Source of the DNA: Cellulomonas hominis | Lineage (GTDB): Bacteria; Actinomycetota; Actinomycetes; Actinomycetales; Cellulomonadaceae | NCBI RefSeq assembly: GCF_014201095.1 | Contig: NZ_JACHDN010000001.1 | Span: 4,425,148 to 4,489,147, forward strand | Direction: 5' to 3' | Length of the DNA stretch: 64,000 nucleotides | Part shown: one piece after another, positions 29,831 through 37,919 of the stretch | Position numbering within the stretch: position 1 is the stretch's first letter | Layout of the letters: the number at the start of each line of letters is the position of its first letter | Program-made: the position numbers and the translations under genes | The notes under the pieces: model-generated | Databases searched by the model: none | What the model was told of the DNA's origin: nothing | Seen by the model: only the letters and a program-made list of their open reading frames with translations

Positions 29831-30646
29831 TCAGGCCGTGTCGCCGCCGTCGACCAGCAGCGTGCTGCCGGTCATGTACGCGGACAGGTCGCTGACGCAG
29901 AACAGCACCACGCGGGCGATGTCGTCGGGCGTCCCGACCCGGCCGGCGGGGGCCATCCGCATCAGGGGCACGGCGTCGTCCGGCACCGCACCGTCGGGCA
30001 GCGCGCCGGCGGCGAGCAGGTTGCCCTCCGTGGGCACGTATCCGGGAGCGACGCCGAGCACCCGGATGTCCCGCGGCGCCAGCTCGACGGCCGACTGCCG
30101 GGTCAGGCCGCGCACCGCGTGCTTGGACGCCACGTACGCCGCCAGGCCCGGGGCGCTCCCCCGGAACCCGGCGGTCGACACGACGTTCACGACGACGCCG
30201 CCGGCCCCTGAGTCTGTCATGACGCGCGCGGCCTCGCGGGTGCCGAACAGCGTCCCGCGGGCGTTGACGTCGAGCACGAGGTCCCACGTCGCGTCGGGCA
30301 TCTGGTCGAGCGGCACGGCGGGGAACACCCCGGCGTTGTTGACCCAGGCGTCGAGCCGCCCCCACCGGTCCCGGGCGGCGTCGGCGACCGCCCGGACGCT
30401 CCCGGAGTCGGTGACGTCCATCGCGAGCCCGACGACCTCCGTGCCGTACCGGGCGCCGAGCTCGGCCGCCGCCGCACGGGCGCGGTCGGCGTCGAGGTCG
30501 CCGACCACCACCCGGGCGCCGGCCTCGGCGAGCCGGGCGGCGATGGCCTTCCCCAGTCCGCGGGCGGCGCCGGTGACGACCGCGGTGCGGTCCTGGAGCG
30601 AGACGAGCTGGGCGAGCGGGCGTTCGGAGACCTCGGGCACGGGCAT
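29831..30646 (-). CDS. SDR family oxidoreductase
   Basis: A 271-residue classical short-chain dehydrogenase. The cofactor loop is VVTGAARGLGKAIAARLAEAG, followed by VGDLDAD (Asp favours NAD), NNAGVFPAVPLD, VNVVSTAGFRG (catalytic Ser), YVASKHAVRGLT (Tyr and Lys) and VAPGYVPTEG. A C-terminal LLVDGGDTA replaces the usual VDGG end. In an operon with an alpha-L-rhamnosidase it could be an L-rhamnose or other sugar 1-dehydrogenase, but no sequence feature proves that. GAGAGGA lies 6 nt before the ATG at 30646; 56 bp separate it from GH78 upstream. Confidence 0.88.
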   Translation of the reverse strand: MPVPEVSERPLAQLVSLQDRTAVVTGAARGLGKAIAARLAEAGARVVVGDLDADRARAAAAELGARYGTEVVGLAMDVTDSGSVRAVADAARDRWGRLDAWVNNAGVFPAVPLDQMPDATWDLVLDVNARGTLFGTREAARVMTDSGAGGVVVNVVSTAGFRGSAPGLAAYVASKHAVRGLTRQSAVELAPRDIRVLGVAPGYVPTEGNLLAAGALPDGAVPDDAVPLMRMAPAGRVGTPDDIARVVLFCVSDLSAYMTGSTLLVDGGDTA

Positions 30647-30702
30647 GGCGGTTCCTCTCGTCGGTGAGCGGACGGGGCCGGCGGGGGCCGGTCCCGGTCA
30701 GG

Positions 30703-33375
30703 TCATGCGGCCGTCCCGGCGGGCGCCAGGCCGGTGAGCACGTGGGTGCCGGGCGCAGCGGCGCGGGACGTCCCGTCGGGCAGCCGGAGCTCGGCGGTCG
30801 AGCCCGCGGGCACGACGACCTCGAGCCGGAAGGTCGTGTCGTCGACCCGCCAGCTCACGTCGATCCGCCCCTGCGGGCCGTCGAACGTGCCGCTCGCCCA
30901 GGTCAGTCCGCCGCCGACCACGGGTGCGACGACGAACGACTCCCAGGCCACGGACCCGGGTGCCTGCCGCAGGCCCAGGGTGTGGGTGTGCAGGAACCGC
31001 ACGACGGCGCCCTTGCTGTAGTGGTTGAGCGAGGCGCTGGCGTTCCCGTGCGCGTCGATGCCGTCCCAGTCCTCCCAGACCGTGGTGGCTCCCCGGTCGA
31101 GCATGGTGAGCCAGGACGGGTAGCTGCGCCGGGTCAGCACCCGGTACGCGAGGTCGCCGTGCCCGCCGTCCGCGAGCACGGGCAGCAGGTCCGCGGTGGA
31201 CAGGAACCCGGTGGTCAGGTGATCGTCCGCCTGGTGCACCAGGTCCACGAGGTGCTGGACCGTGGCGGCGCGCAGCTCCGACGGCACGAGGTCGAACGCC
31301 AGGGCCCGCACGTGAGCGGCCTGCGTGCCGACCGAGACGCGCCCGTCCGGGAGCAGGAACTCGGCGCGCCAGGCGTCGCGGACGCGGGCCGCGAGGTCGC
31401 GGTAGCGGGCCTCGTCCCCGGGCTTGCCGAGCACGGCGGCGGCGTCCGCGGCCTGCCGCAGCGTCCGGTGCAGGTAGGCGGTGCCGACCTCGCCCTTGTC
31501 GGCCATGAACCAGGCGCGGGGGTCGGCGCCGAGCGCGTTCTGGAGCGTCCCGTCGGCGGCGCGCGTCTTGGGCTCGCACCACTCGCCCCAGTGGAACGTG
31601 CCGTCCCACAGGTACTGCTCGTGCGGCTGCGGCTCCGCCGACCGCTCGACCCGTGACGGGTGCCGCCGCGACGCGGCCGCGCCGAGAGCGAACTCGACCC
31701 ACCCCACCAGCGCCGGCCAGGACTCCGCGAGCGCGGCGACGTCGCCGTACGTCTCGTAGAGCACCCAGGGGACGTGGGCGATCGCGTCGCCCCAGCCCGC
31801 CGACCCGGTGATGTGGTCGACGGTCGCGTCGGGGAGGCGGCGCAGGTGGTTGGAGTCCGGCGAGGAGTTCACGATCCGGCCGTCGTCCAGCTGGTCGTCG
31901 CGCACGGAGCGCAGCCACTTGCGGGAGAAGCCATCGACGTCGAACATCCGGACGGCGGTGGACACGAACGTCTGGTAGTCGCCCGTCCAGCCGAGGCGCT
32001 CCCGCGTGGGGCAGTCCGTGGGGACGTCGACGGCGTTGCCGCGGAAGCTCCACCGGGCGACGTCGTGCAGCCGGGTCAGGTCGGGGTCGCTGCACGCGAA
32101 CGTCCCCGTGGTGCGCAGGTCGGTGTGCACCACCTGCATGGTGAGCGCCGTGGGGTCGGGCGCGCCGCCGTCGTCCCGGGTGATCCGGGCGTACCGGAAG
32201 CCGTGCACGGTGTGCCGCGGCTCGAACACGTCGCCGGGCCGCCCGGCCGAGACGACCTCGTCGCGCTGGACGAACGGGGTGGGCTCCTCGCCGGGCCGCG
32301 CGGAGTCGAGGTGCGTGGTGGTCAGGTCGCCGTCGGGGCCGAGGTGCTCGCCGTGGTCGATCACGGTGCGCGTGCCGCGCGGGCCGAGGTCGGCGAGCCG
32401 GACCCAGCCCGAGGCGTTCTGCCCGAAGTCCACCACGACGGCGCCCGAGGGAGCACGCGTGACCTGCACGGGCGCCCGGTGCTCGACGACCCGGACGGGC
32501 GGGGCGGGCGACCAGTCCACCGGCGGGGCCTGGACCACGTCGAGGAGCACGGGCCGCCGTTCCCCCTCTCCGCCCGCGAGGTCGGTGGTCTGGCCGTCCA
32601 TGAGGTCGGCGGCCACCGTCGTGCTGCGGCGCGACGTCCAGCCCGGGCCGGTCCCCACGACGGCACGGGTGCCGTCGGCGAGGTCCACGTGCAGCTCGAG
32701 GCGGGCGGCCGTGCGCGGCCCCCAGTCGCCCGGCTTGCGCCACGCCCCGGAGCGGCCGCGGAACCAGCCGTCCGACAGGACGACCTCGATCCGGTTCTCG
32801 CCGGCGGCGAGCAGCCCGTCGACGTCCTCGGCCTGGGCGTACAGGGTGCGGTCGTACGACGTGGAGCCGGGGGCGAGCTCCGTGTCCCCGACCCGGGCGC
32901 CGTTGAGCCGGACCTCGTACACCCCCAGTGCGGTGGCGTACAGCCGGGCGCGCACCGGGGCCGACGGCAGGTCGGCCACGCCCTCGAGGACGTAGGCGGG
33001 ACGGGTGCGCGCGGCGGGCACGTCGGGCTCGGCAGGCGAGATCCACGACGCGGTCCAGTCGGCGTCGAGCAGCCCGACCTCGAACGCGTGCTCCCGCGAC
33101 CACGGCGACCGCTCGCCGGCGCGGTGCGCGCGCACGCGCCAGCGCACCCGTCGCCCGCTGGCGAGCGCCGGCCACGGCCAGGCCTGCGACAGGTGCCGCT
33201 CCTGCTCGACGTGCACGGGCGGGAGCGGTTCCCCGTCGACGGTCGCCTCGAGGGTGTACCCGTCCTGCCGCGTCCAGCCGTCGGGCAGCCGCCAGCCGAG
33301 CAGCGGCTGCGGGCCGGTGACCGGCCGGGACACGTCCCCGGCGTCGACGGACAGGTGGTGCGGTGCGTGGGTCAT
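30703..33375 (-). CDS. Alpha-L-rhamnosidase, GH78
   Basis: An 890-residue intracellular GH78 enzyme (no signal peptide). Order: N-terminal Bac_rhamnosid beta domains (LLGWRLPDGW, WTASWISPAEP, LYATALGVYEVRLNGARVGD, ELAPGSTSYDRTL, FRGRSGAWRKPGDWG), a VVDFGQNASGWVRL block, then the (alpha/alpha)6 catalytic domain with DVPTDCPTRERLGWTGDYQTF, whose Asp and Glu residues are catalytic in the family, and TGSAGWGDAIAHVPW. A C-terminal beta domain ends with ELRLPDGTSRAAAPGTHVL. It removes terminal alpha-L-rhamnose. With the GH1 enzyme and MFS importer in the same operon it suits stepwise breakdown of rhamnosyl-glucosides such as plant flavonoid rutinosides, which is inference. Confidence 0.93.
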   Translation of the reverse strand: MTHAPHHLSVDAGDVSRPVTGPQPLLGWRLPDGWTRQDGYTLEATVDGEPLPPVHVEQERHLSQAWPWPALASGRRVRWRVRAHRAGERSPWSREHAFEVGLLDADWTASWISPAEPDVPAARTRPAYVLEGVADLPSAPVRARLYATALGVYEVRLNGARVGDTELAPGSTSYDRTLYAQAEDVDGLLAAGENRIEVVLSDGWFRGRSGAWRKPGDWGPRTAARLELHVDLADGTRAVVGTGPGWTSRRSTTVAADLMDGQTTDLAGGEGERRPVLLDVVQAPPVDWSPAPPVRVVEHRAPVQVTRAPSGAVVVDFGQNASGWVRLADLGPRGTRTVIDHGEHLGPDGDLTTTHLDSARPGEEPTPFVQRDEVVSAGRPGDVFEPRHTVHGFRYARITRDDGGAPDPTALTMQVVHTDLRTTGTFACSDPDLTRLHDVARWSFRGNAVDVPTDCPTRERLGWTGDYQTFVSTAVRMFDVDGFSRKWLRSVRDDQLDDGRIVNSSPDSNHLRRLPDATVDHITGSAGWGDAIAHVPWVLYETYGDVAALAESWPALVGWVEFALGAAASRRHPSRVERSAEPQPHEQYLWDGTFHWGEWCEPKTRAADGTLQNALGADPRAWFMADKGEVGTAYLHRTLRQAADAAAVLGKPGDEARYRDLAARVRDAWRAEFLLPDGRVSVGTQAAHVRALAFDLVPSELRAATVQHLVDLVHQADDHLTTGFLSTADLLPVLADGGHGDLAYRVLTRRSYPSWLTMLDRGATTVWEDWDGIDAHGNASASLNHYSKGAVVRFLHTHTLGLRQAPGSVAWESFVVAPVVGGGLTWASGTFDGPQGRIDVSWRVDDTTFRLEVVVPAGSTAELRLPDGTSRAAAPGTHVLTGLAPAGTAA

Positions 33376-33434
33376 GGTGCTCCGGGTGCTGGGGGCCGCG
33401 CGGGGCCAGGGGGCCTCTGGTCGTGCAGGTGGGT

Positions 33435-33484
33435 CCGCCCTCGCCCCGTGGTGAGGAGGCCGATGAACACCGGGGCGAGGGCGG
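33435..33484 (-). terminator. Intercistronic hairpin between MFS and GH78 genes
   Basis: CCGCCCTCGCCCCG (33435-33448) pairs perfectly with CGGGGCGAGGGCGG (33471-33484) in the 118-bp gap inside the operon. It may be a partial terminator or an mRNA-stability element setting the transporter:glycosidase ratio. Confidence 0.6.
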
Positions 33485-33493
33485 GGTCGGGGG

Positions 33494-34849
33494 TCAGCGG
33501 ACGGACTTGACGCCGAAGAGGATCGTCAGGCCGCCGCAGAGCGCGAAGACCGCGCCGATGAGGTAGAGCAGGGTGTAGTTCTTGTCACCGCCGGCGGCCA
33601 CGCCCGCGGTGATGATCAGCGGCGCGATGAGCGGGGCCACCGCGCTCGGGATCTTCTGCGCGAACGCGACCACGGCCATGTACCGGCCGGCCTGGGCGCG
33701 GTCGGGCAGGATCGCGAACACGATCGCCTGGTCCACGGCGCTGAAGGCCGCGATGGCCAGCTGCATGACCACGGCGCCCACCACCAGCTGCACGAGCGAG
33801 TACGCAAACGCCTCGGTGACCGCGCCGACGACGAACAGCACCGCGCCGATCAGGGTGAACAGCTTGCGCCGGCCGAGCCTGTCCGACAGGAACCCACCGA
33901 CCACCGCGCCGGCGGCCGCGGCCACGACGCCGATCATGCCGACCGTGGCGATGACGCCCGCGACGCTCTTGACCGGCATGTCCAGCCGCTGGGCGTAGAA
34001 GAACGTCCCGAAGGTGGTGTTGAAGTACAGGCCGATGAAGAACAGGAACCGCCCGAGCCAGTTCCACCCGAAGTCGGGGTACTTGCGGGGGTTGAACCCG
34101 AAGCTCGCGAACAGCTGCCGGACGGTGACGTGGCCGGTCCGCGGCAGGCCGACCGAGCTGCCCTCCGGCTTGAACAGCGGGAGCAGGGCGACCATGACGA
34201 TGCCGATGATCCCGGGGACGAGGAACACCATCAGCATGCTGTGCGCCACGGAGTAGGCGATCCCGATGCCCAGCACCGGCGCGACCTGGGAGGTCATGCC
34301 CGTCAGCGCGGACACGCGCCCGCGCTGCTGCTCGGGGACGATGTCGGCCTGGAGGTTCTGGATCGCACCGCCGACCGTGGACCACCCGGCCATCCCGAAG
34401 ATCCAGCCGAGGCCGATCAGCGGCACCGTCGGGGCGAGCGCGACGAGCGCGAGCGCCAGGAGACCGAGCACGGCGCCGAGCAGCAGGAACGGCGTCCGGC
34501 GGCCGAGCCGCGACCGGGTGCGGTCGCTCCACAGGCCGATCATCGGGCTCAGGACGATGTAGACGATCTGCGCGACGCCGGTGACGTACCCGAGCAGCTC
34601 CTCGTGGCCGGGGGCCAGGTCGTCGATGCGGACCGCGAGGGCGTACGACAGCGGGACCATCAGCGCGATGGACGAGCCGAAGTTGGCGACCATCATCCAG
34701 ACGATGTGGCCGGCGCTCAGCGGCCGCTGCGGCGGGTCGGTCAGGGCGGTGGCCGGCGTCTCGGGAGGCTCGCCCGCACCCGCGGTCAGCGGCTGGGGGG
34801 CGATGACCACCGGGGGGACGGCGGCCGTGGGGTGGTGCGGCTGGGACAC
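33494..34849 (-). CDS. MFS sugar transporter (GPH/SLC45-like)
   Basis: A 451-residue, 12-helix major facilitator. The loop after helix 2-3 is GLWSDRTRSRLGRRTPFLLLGAVLG, typical of GPH/sucrose-type sugar:cation symporters, and the matching second-half loop is GGFLSDRLGRRKLFTLIGAV. The N-terminal about 50 residues are polar and Pro-rich. The start is the GTG at 34849 (GAGGAA upstream), giving VSQPHHPTAAVPP. It lies between GH1 and GH78 genes in the operon, so its likely cargo is a rhamnose- or glucose-containing glycoside taken up intact for intracellular cleavage. Confidence 0.88.
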   Translation of the reverse strand: MSQPHHPTAAVPPVVIAPQPLTAGAGEPPETPATALTDPPQRPLSAGHIVWMMVANFGSSIALMVPLSYALAVRIDDLAPGHEELLGYVTGVAQIVYIVLSPMIGLWSDRTRSRLGRRTPFLLLGAVLGLLALALVALAPTVPLIGLGWIFGMAGWSTVGGAIQNLQADIVPEQQRGRVSALTGMTSQVAPVLGIGIAYSVAHSMLMVFLVPGIIGIVMVALLPLFKPEGSSVGLPRTGHVTVRQLFASFGFNPRKYPDFGWNWLGRFLFFIGLYFNTTFGTFFYAQRLDMPVKSVAGVIATVGMIGVVAAAAGAVVGGFLSDRLGRRKLFTLIGAVLFVVGAVTEAFAYSLVQLVVGAVVMQLAIAAFSAVDQAIVFAILPDRAQAGRYMAVVAFAQKIPSAVAPLIAPLIITAGVAAGGDKNYTLLYLIGAVFALCGGLTILFGVKSVR

Positions 34850-34889
34850 GACGACTTCCTCGTCTCGTGGGCGTGGGGTGGGACGCAGA

Positions 34890-36101
34890 TCAGGGACGGC
34901 CGCGGCGGGCGACGTCGCCGAGCCACGCCAGGCTGGGCTTCGGCGTGCGGACGAAGGTCTCGCGGTCGGCGGAGGCGAGCCCGAAGGTCGGGCCCCAGTG
35001 CCCCCACTCGTAGTTGTCGAGCAGCGACCAGTGCAGGTACCCGCGCACGTCGATGCCGTCGTCAACGGCGGCGAACAGGCCGCGCAGGGCCGCGTCGGTG
35101 TACCGGATGCGCCGGGCGTCGTCGGCGGTCGCGATGCCGTTCTCGGTCACGACCACCGGCACCGTGCCCTCCAGCACGCCCCAGGTGTGGCGGATCGCCA
35201 TCCCCAGGGAGTCCGGGCGGTAGGCCGAACCGACCAGCGTGTTGTCCGGGTGCGGCGGGTGCGGCTCGATGCCGTCCGGGCCGACCCACTGGCTGGAGTA
35301 CGCCTGCACCCCGATGAAGTCGTCCCCGCGGGCGGCCTCGAGGTACAGGTCCTCCCACACGTGCTGCAGGCGGGCGAAGACGTCCTCGGCACCGGGCCGG
35401 CACGCGAACGCACGGTTCGCCACCGACCAGCCGACGGCCGCGTCGGTCCGCTCGTGCAGGATGTCGCGCGCGGTGTGGTGCGCAGCGGCCAGGACCGCCC
35501 CGATCCCGGGGTCGGGCGCCGGGAGCTTGGCCCGGGTGTCGACCGTCCGGTCGTCGTCCGTGTCGACCGTGGGGCTCTGCCACTCGCCCTGCGACTCCAG
35601 GGTCCGCTTCTGCATCGTCACCATCATCGCGAGCATGTTCGGCTCGTTGATGGTGACGACCCACGGCACGTCCTCGAGGATCTGCGCGGCCGCATCGACG
35701 TAGGCGGCGTACCGCTCGACGGCGCGCTCGCCGAGCCACCCGCCCTCCTCGGCGAACCAGCGGGGGGCGGTGAAGTGCTGCACGGTCACCACCGGCGTGA
35801 GGCCGAGGCGGACGGCGGTGTCGATCATCCGCCGGTAGTGCGCGAGCTCGGCGCGCGAGACCAGTCCGGGGACCGGCTCGATGCGCGCCCACTCGATGCC
35901 GAACCGGTAGGCGTTCAGGCCCGCGTCGGCGAGCAGGCGCATGTCCTGCTCGTACCGGTGGTAGCTGTCGAGGGCGTCGCCCGAGCGCTCCATGCCGGGC
36001 ACCCGGCCCTCGTTCGCCCAGAAGTCGCTGTTGACGTTGTTGCCCTCGATCTGGTGCGGGGCCGAGGCGGCGCCCCAGAGGAAGGAACCGGCGGTGCTCA
36101 T
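34890..36101 (-). CDS. GH1 beta-glucosidase
   Basis: A 403-residue GH1 (alpha/beta)8 retaining glycosidase, slightly shorter than typical members (about 440-470), without a signal peptide. The start SFLWGAASAPHQIEGNN is the GH1 N-terminal signature. The acid/base is Glu153 in VTINEPN, the nucleophile Glu320 in VVTENGIAT, and the aglycone-side block is HWSLLDNYEWGHW. It hydrolyses beta-glucosides or related beta-glycosides. It is 40 bp upstream of the MFS gene and 54 bp downstream of the SDR; together with GH78 it would remove glucose exposed after rhamnose release. Confidence 0.92.
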   Translation of the reverse strand: MSTAGSFLWGAASAPHQIEGNNVNSDFWANEGRVPGMERSGDALDSYHRYEQDMRLLADAGLNAYRFGIEWARIEPVPGLVSRAELAHYRRMIDTAVRLGLTPVVTVQHFTAPRWFAEEGGWLGERAVERYAAYVDAAAQILEDVPWVVTINEPNMLAMMVTMQKRTLESQGEWQSPTVDTDDDRTVDTRAKLPAPDPGIGAVLAAAHHTARDILHERTDAAVGWSVANRAFACRPGAEDVFARLQHVWEDLYLEAARGDDFIGVQAYSSQWVGPDGIEPHPPHPDNTLVGSAYRPDSLGMAIRHTWGVLEGTVPVVVTENGIATADDARRIRYTDAALRGLFAAVDDGIDVRGYLHWSLLDNYEWGHWGPTFGLASADRETFVRTPKPSLAWLGDVARRGRP

Positions 36102-36155
36102 GCGTGACCTTTCGTACGGGGTGGGACGCGGGGTGGGACGCGGCGGGGGCCGGCG

Positions 36156-36959
36156 TCAGTCCAGGAGGGAGTTCAGGCGGCCGGCGACCAGGCCGGCCGT
36201 GCGCACGGGCGCGAGGCGGGCGAGACGGCTCACGAGCCGCACGTCCCGGCCGATCAGCACCCGCGGGGTGCCGGCGCGCAGGCCGCGGACGATCTGCGCG
36301 GCGGCGTCGGTCGGCGTGGTCATGCGGGGGGTCCGGCCGCCGCCCGCCCCGGGCAGGGCGGCACCGGAGTTGTCGGCGATGCCGGTGGCGACGGCACCGG
36401 GGTGCGCGATCGTCACGCCGACGCCGGTCCCGGCGAGCTCGGACCGGAGCGCCTCGGTGAACAGGGTGACCGCAGCCTTGCTGGCGCCGTAGGCCGACTG
36501 GCCCGGGAACGGCACCAGCCCGCCCATGCTCCCGACGTTCACCACGCCGGCGCGCCCGCGCTCGAGCAGGTGCGGCAGGAACGTCGTGCAGGTGTGCACC
36601 ACCCCGCGGAAGTTCACGGTGAGGACGCGGTCGATCTCCGCCACGGTGAGGTCCTGGACCCGGGCGAAGCGGTGGATGATCCCGGCGACGTTGAGCAGGC
36701 CGTCGATGTGCCCGTGCTCCGCGAGCACCGTCGCGGCGAGCCGGCGCACGGCCTCCAGGTCGGTGACGTCCACGGCGTGCACCGTGAGCGCACCCGGCCC
36801 GGTCGTCCCCCGCGCGAGGTCGTCGAGGGCGTCCGGCCGCAGATCGACCGCGGCGACGTGCGCGCCGCCCCGCACGAGCTGCCGGACGACCTCCCGGCCG
36901 ATCCCGTTCCCGCCGCCGGTGACGACGAACACGCCGTCGGCGACATCGAGCTGCTGCAC
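36156..36959 (-). CDS. SDR family oxidoreductase, first gene of the rhamnoside operon
   Basis: A 267-residue classical SDR. Cofactor loop VVTGGGNGIGREVVRQLVRGG, AVDLRPDAL, NVAGIIHRFARVQD, VNVGSMGGLVPFPGQ (catalytic Ser), YGASKAAVTLFTEAL (Tyr, Lys) and IAHPGAVATGI. The C-terminus (RTPRMTTPTDAAAQIVRGL, RVLIGRDVRLVSRLARLAP) resembles SDRs annotated as acetoin or ketoreductase types, acting on lipophilic or aglycone-like molecules rather than free sugars; substrate unknown. GTG at 36959 is preferred because GAGGAGGAG precedes it closely. Divergent from TetR across 120 bp that contain a 17-bp operator. Confidence 0.87.
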   Translation of the reverse strand: MQQLDVADGVFVVTGGGNGIGREVVRQLVRGGAHVAAVDLRPDALDDLARGTTGPGALTVHAVDVTDLEAVRRLAATVLAEHGHIDGLLNVAGIIHRFARVQDLTVAEIDRVLTVNFRGVVHTCTTFLPHLLERGRAGVVNVGSMGGLVPFPGQSAYGASKAAVTLFTEALRSELAGTGVGVTIAHPGAVATGIADNSGAALPGAGGGRTPRMTTPTDAAAQIVRGLRAGTPRVLIGRDVRLVSRLARLAPVRTAGLVAGRLNSLLD

Positions 36960-37004
36960 CTGCTCCTCCTCGAGCCTGTGGTGACCGACGCCTGCATCGG
37001 CCTG

Positions 37005-37043
37005 AAAGTAACCACCATGGTTACCGTTCGACGGCATTAGACT
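37005..37043. promoter_or_regulatory. TetR operator with overlapping divergent promoters
   Basis: GTAACCA-CCA-TGGTTAC (37008-37024) is a 17-bp palindrome with perfect 7-bp arms. A TACTTT -10 box for the minus-strand operon (37005-37010) overlaps its left edge. A TAGACT -10 box for the TetR gene (37038-37043) lies such that the palindrome covers its -35 region. One bound repressor could silence both. Confidence 0.65.
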
Positions 37044-37079
37044 CCGCCGTGCGTCCCTGGCGCAAGCCCGAGGAGGACC

Positions 37080-37715
37080 ATGACCGTCGACGCCGACCAC
37101 CCGGCCCGCGGGCCGTACCGGACCACCCCGGCCCGCCGGGCGCAGATCGTGCGCGCCGCCGTGGAGAGCTTCGCCACCCACGGCTACGAGCGGGCGTCCC
37201 TGCGCGACATCGCGGCGCGAGCCGGGGTCACCCACGCGGCAGTGCTCCGGCACTTCGCCGGCAAGGACGAGCTGCTGATCGCCGCCCTGGCGCAGCACGA
37301 GGCAGACGAGCAGGACCGGGCGGCGGAGGCCGGCGCGTCCGGCGCCGCGGCGCCCGCGGTGCTGGCCGCCGCGCTCGCCGACGAGTTCGCCGACCCCGAC
37401 TACCAGCGCAGCTGGCTGTCGCTCGCGGTGGCCGCCTCGGACCCCCAGCACCCCGCGCACGAGTTCTTCCGCACGCGGCGGGCCCGCCTGCGACGCCAGT
37501 TCGGCACGGGGCCGACCGTCCCCACGCAGCGCCCGCAGCTCGCCGGCGAGGACAAGGTCACCCTCGTGCTGGCGATGATCGACGGCCTCCGCTTCCAGGC
37601 GCTGCTCGACCCGGAGCAGGACTCGCGGCGGCTGGTGGAGGCGTTCATGGGCCTGATCATGGACGCCGACGCGTCCGACCGCGCAGGGTCGGCGACAGGC
37701 CCAGACGCGCTCTGA
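37080..37715 (+). CDS. TetR family transcriptional regulator
   Basis: A 211-residue TetR repressor. The N-terminal HTH is RRAQIVRAAVESFATHGYERASLRDIAARAGVTHAAVLRHFAGKDELL (residues about 19-66); the helical ligand domain has a C-terminal KVTLVLAMIDGLRFQALLDPEQD block typical of TetR_C_6-like sensors. GAGGAGG precedes the ATG. It probably represses the divergent six-gene rhamnoside operon and itself. TetR rather than LacI control suggests an inducer that is hydrophobic, such as a plant aglycone or intact glycoside, rather than a simple sugar; this is inference. Confidence 0.9.
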   Translation: MTVDADHPARGPYRTTPARRAQIVRAAVESFATHGYERASLRDIAARAGVTHAAVLRHFAGKDELLIAALAQHEADEQDRAAEAGASGAAAPAVLAAALADEFADPDYQRSWLSLAVAASDPQHPAHEFFRTRRARLRRQFGTGPTVPTQRPQLAGEDKVTLVLAMIDGLRFQALLDPEQDSRRLVEAFMGLIMDADASDRAGSATGPDAL

Positions 37716-37737
37716 CGCCACCGCCCAGCGAACGACG

Positions 37738-37749
37738 GCAACCGATTGC
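37738..37749. promoter_or_regulatory. LacI-type operator 1 upstream of uxaC
   Basis: GCAACCGATTGC, within the 19-bp sequence CGACGGCAACCGATTGCGA (37733-37751) that recurs exactly 67 bp downstream. Confidence 0.65.
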
Positions 37750-37804
37750 GACGACCGTCACGGGGCTCGGCACGCCGACGCACCGCCCCGCGCGTCGCTC
37801 GACG

Positions 37805-37816
37805 GCAACCGATTGC
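37805..37816. promoter_or_regulatory. LacI-type operator 2 upstream of uxaC
   Basis: Second GCAACCGATTGC, in an identical 19-bp context (37800-37818). Its TTGCGA can act as a -35 element with TTCACT 18 bp downstream, so binding would block the promoter. Confidence 0.65.
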
Positions 37817-37919
37817 GAATCGCCCGCGGCCTGTGGTTCACTCGCGCTCACACCTCTTGCGAACGGCGACCCGGCGACGCGGCCGACCCACCTCGCAGCA
37901 CCCAGGAGCGGAGCCATCG

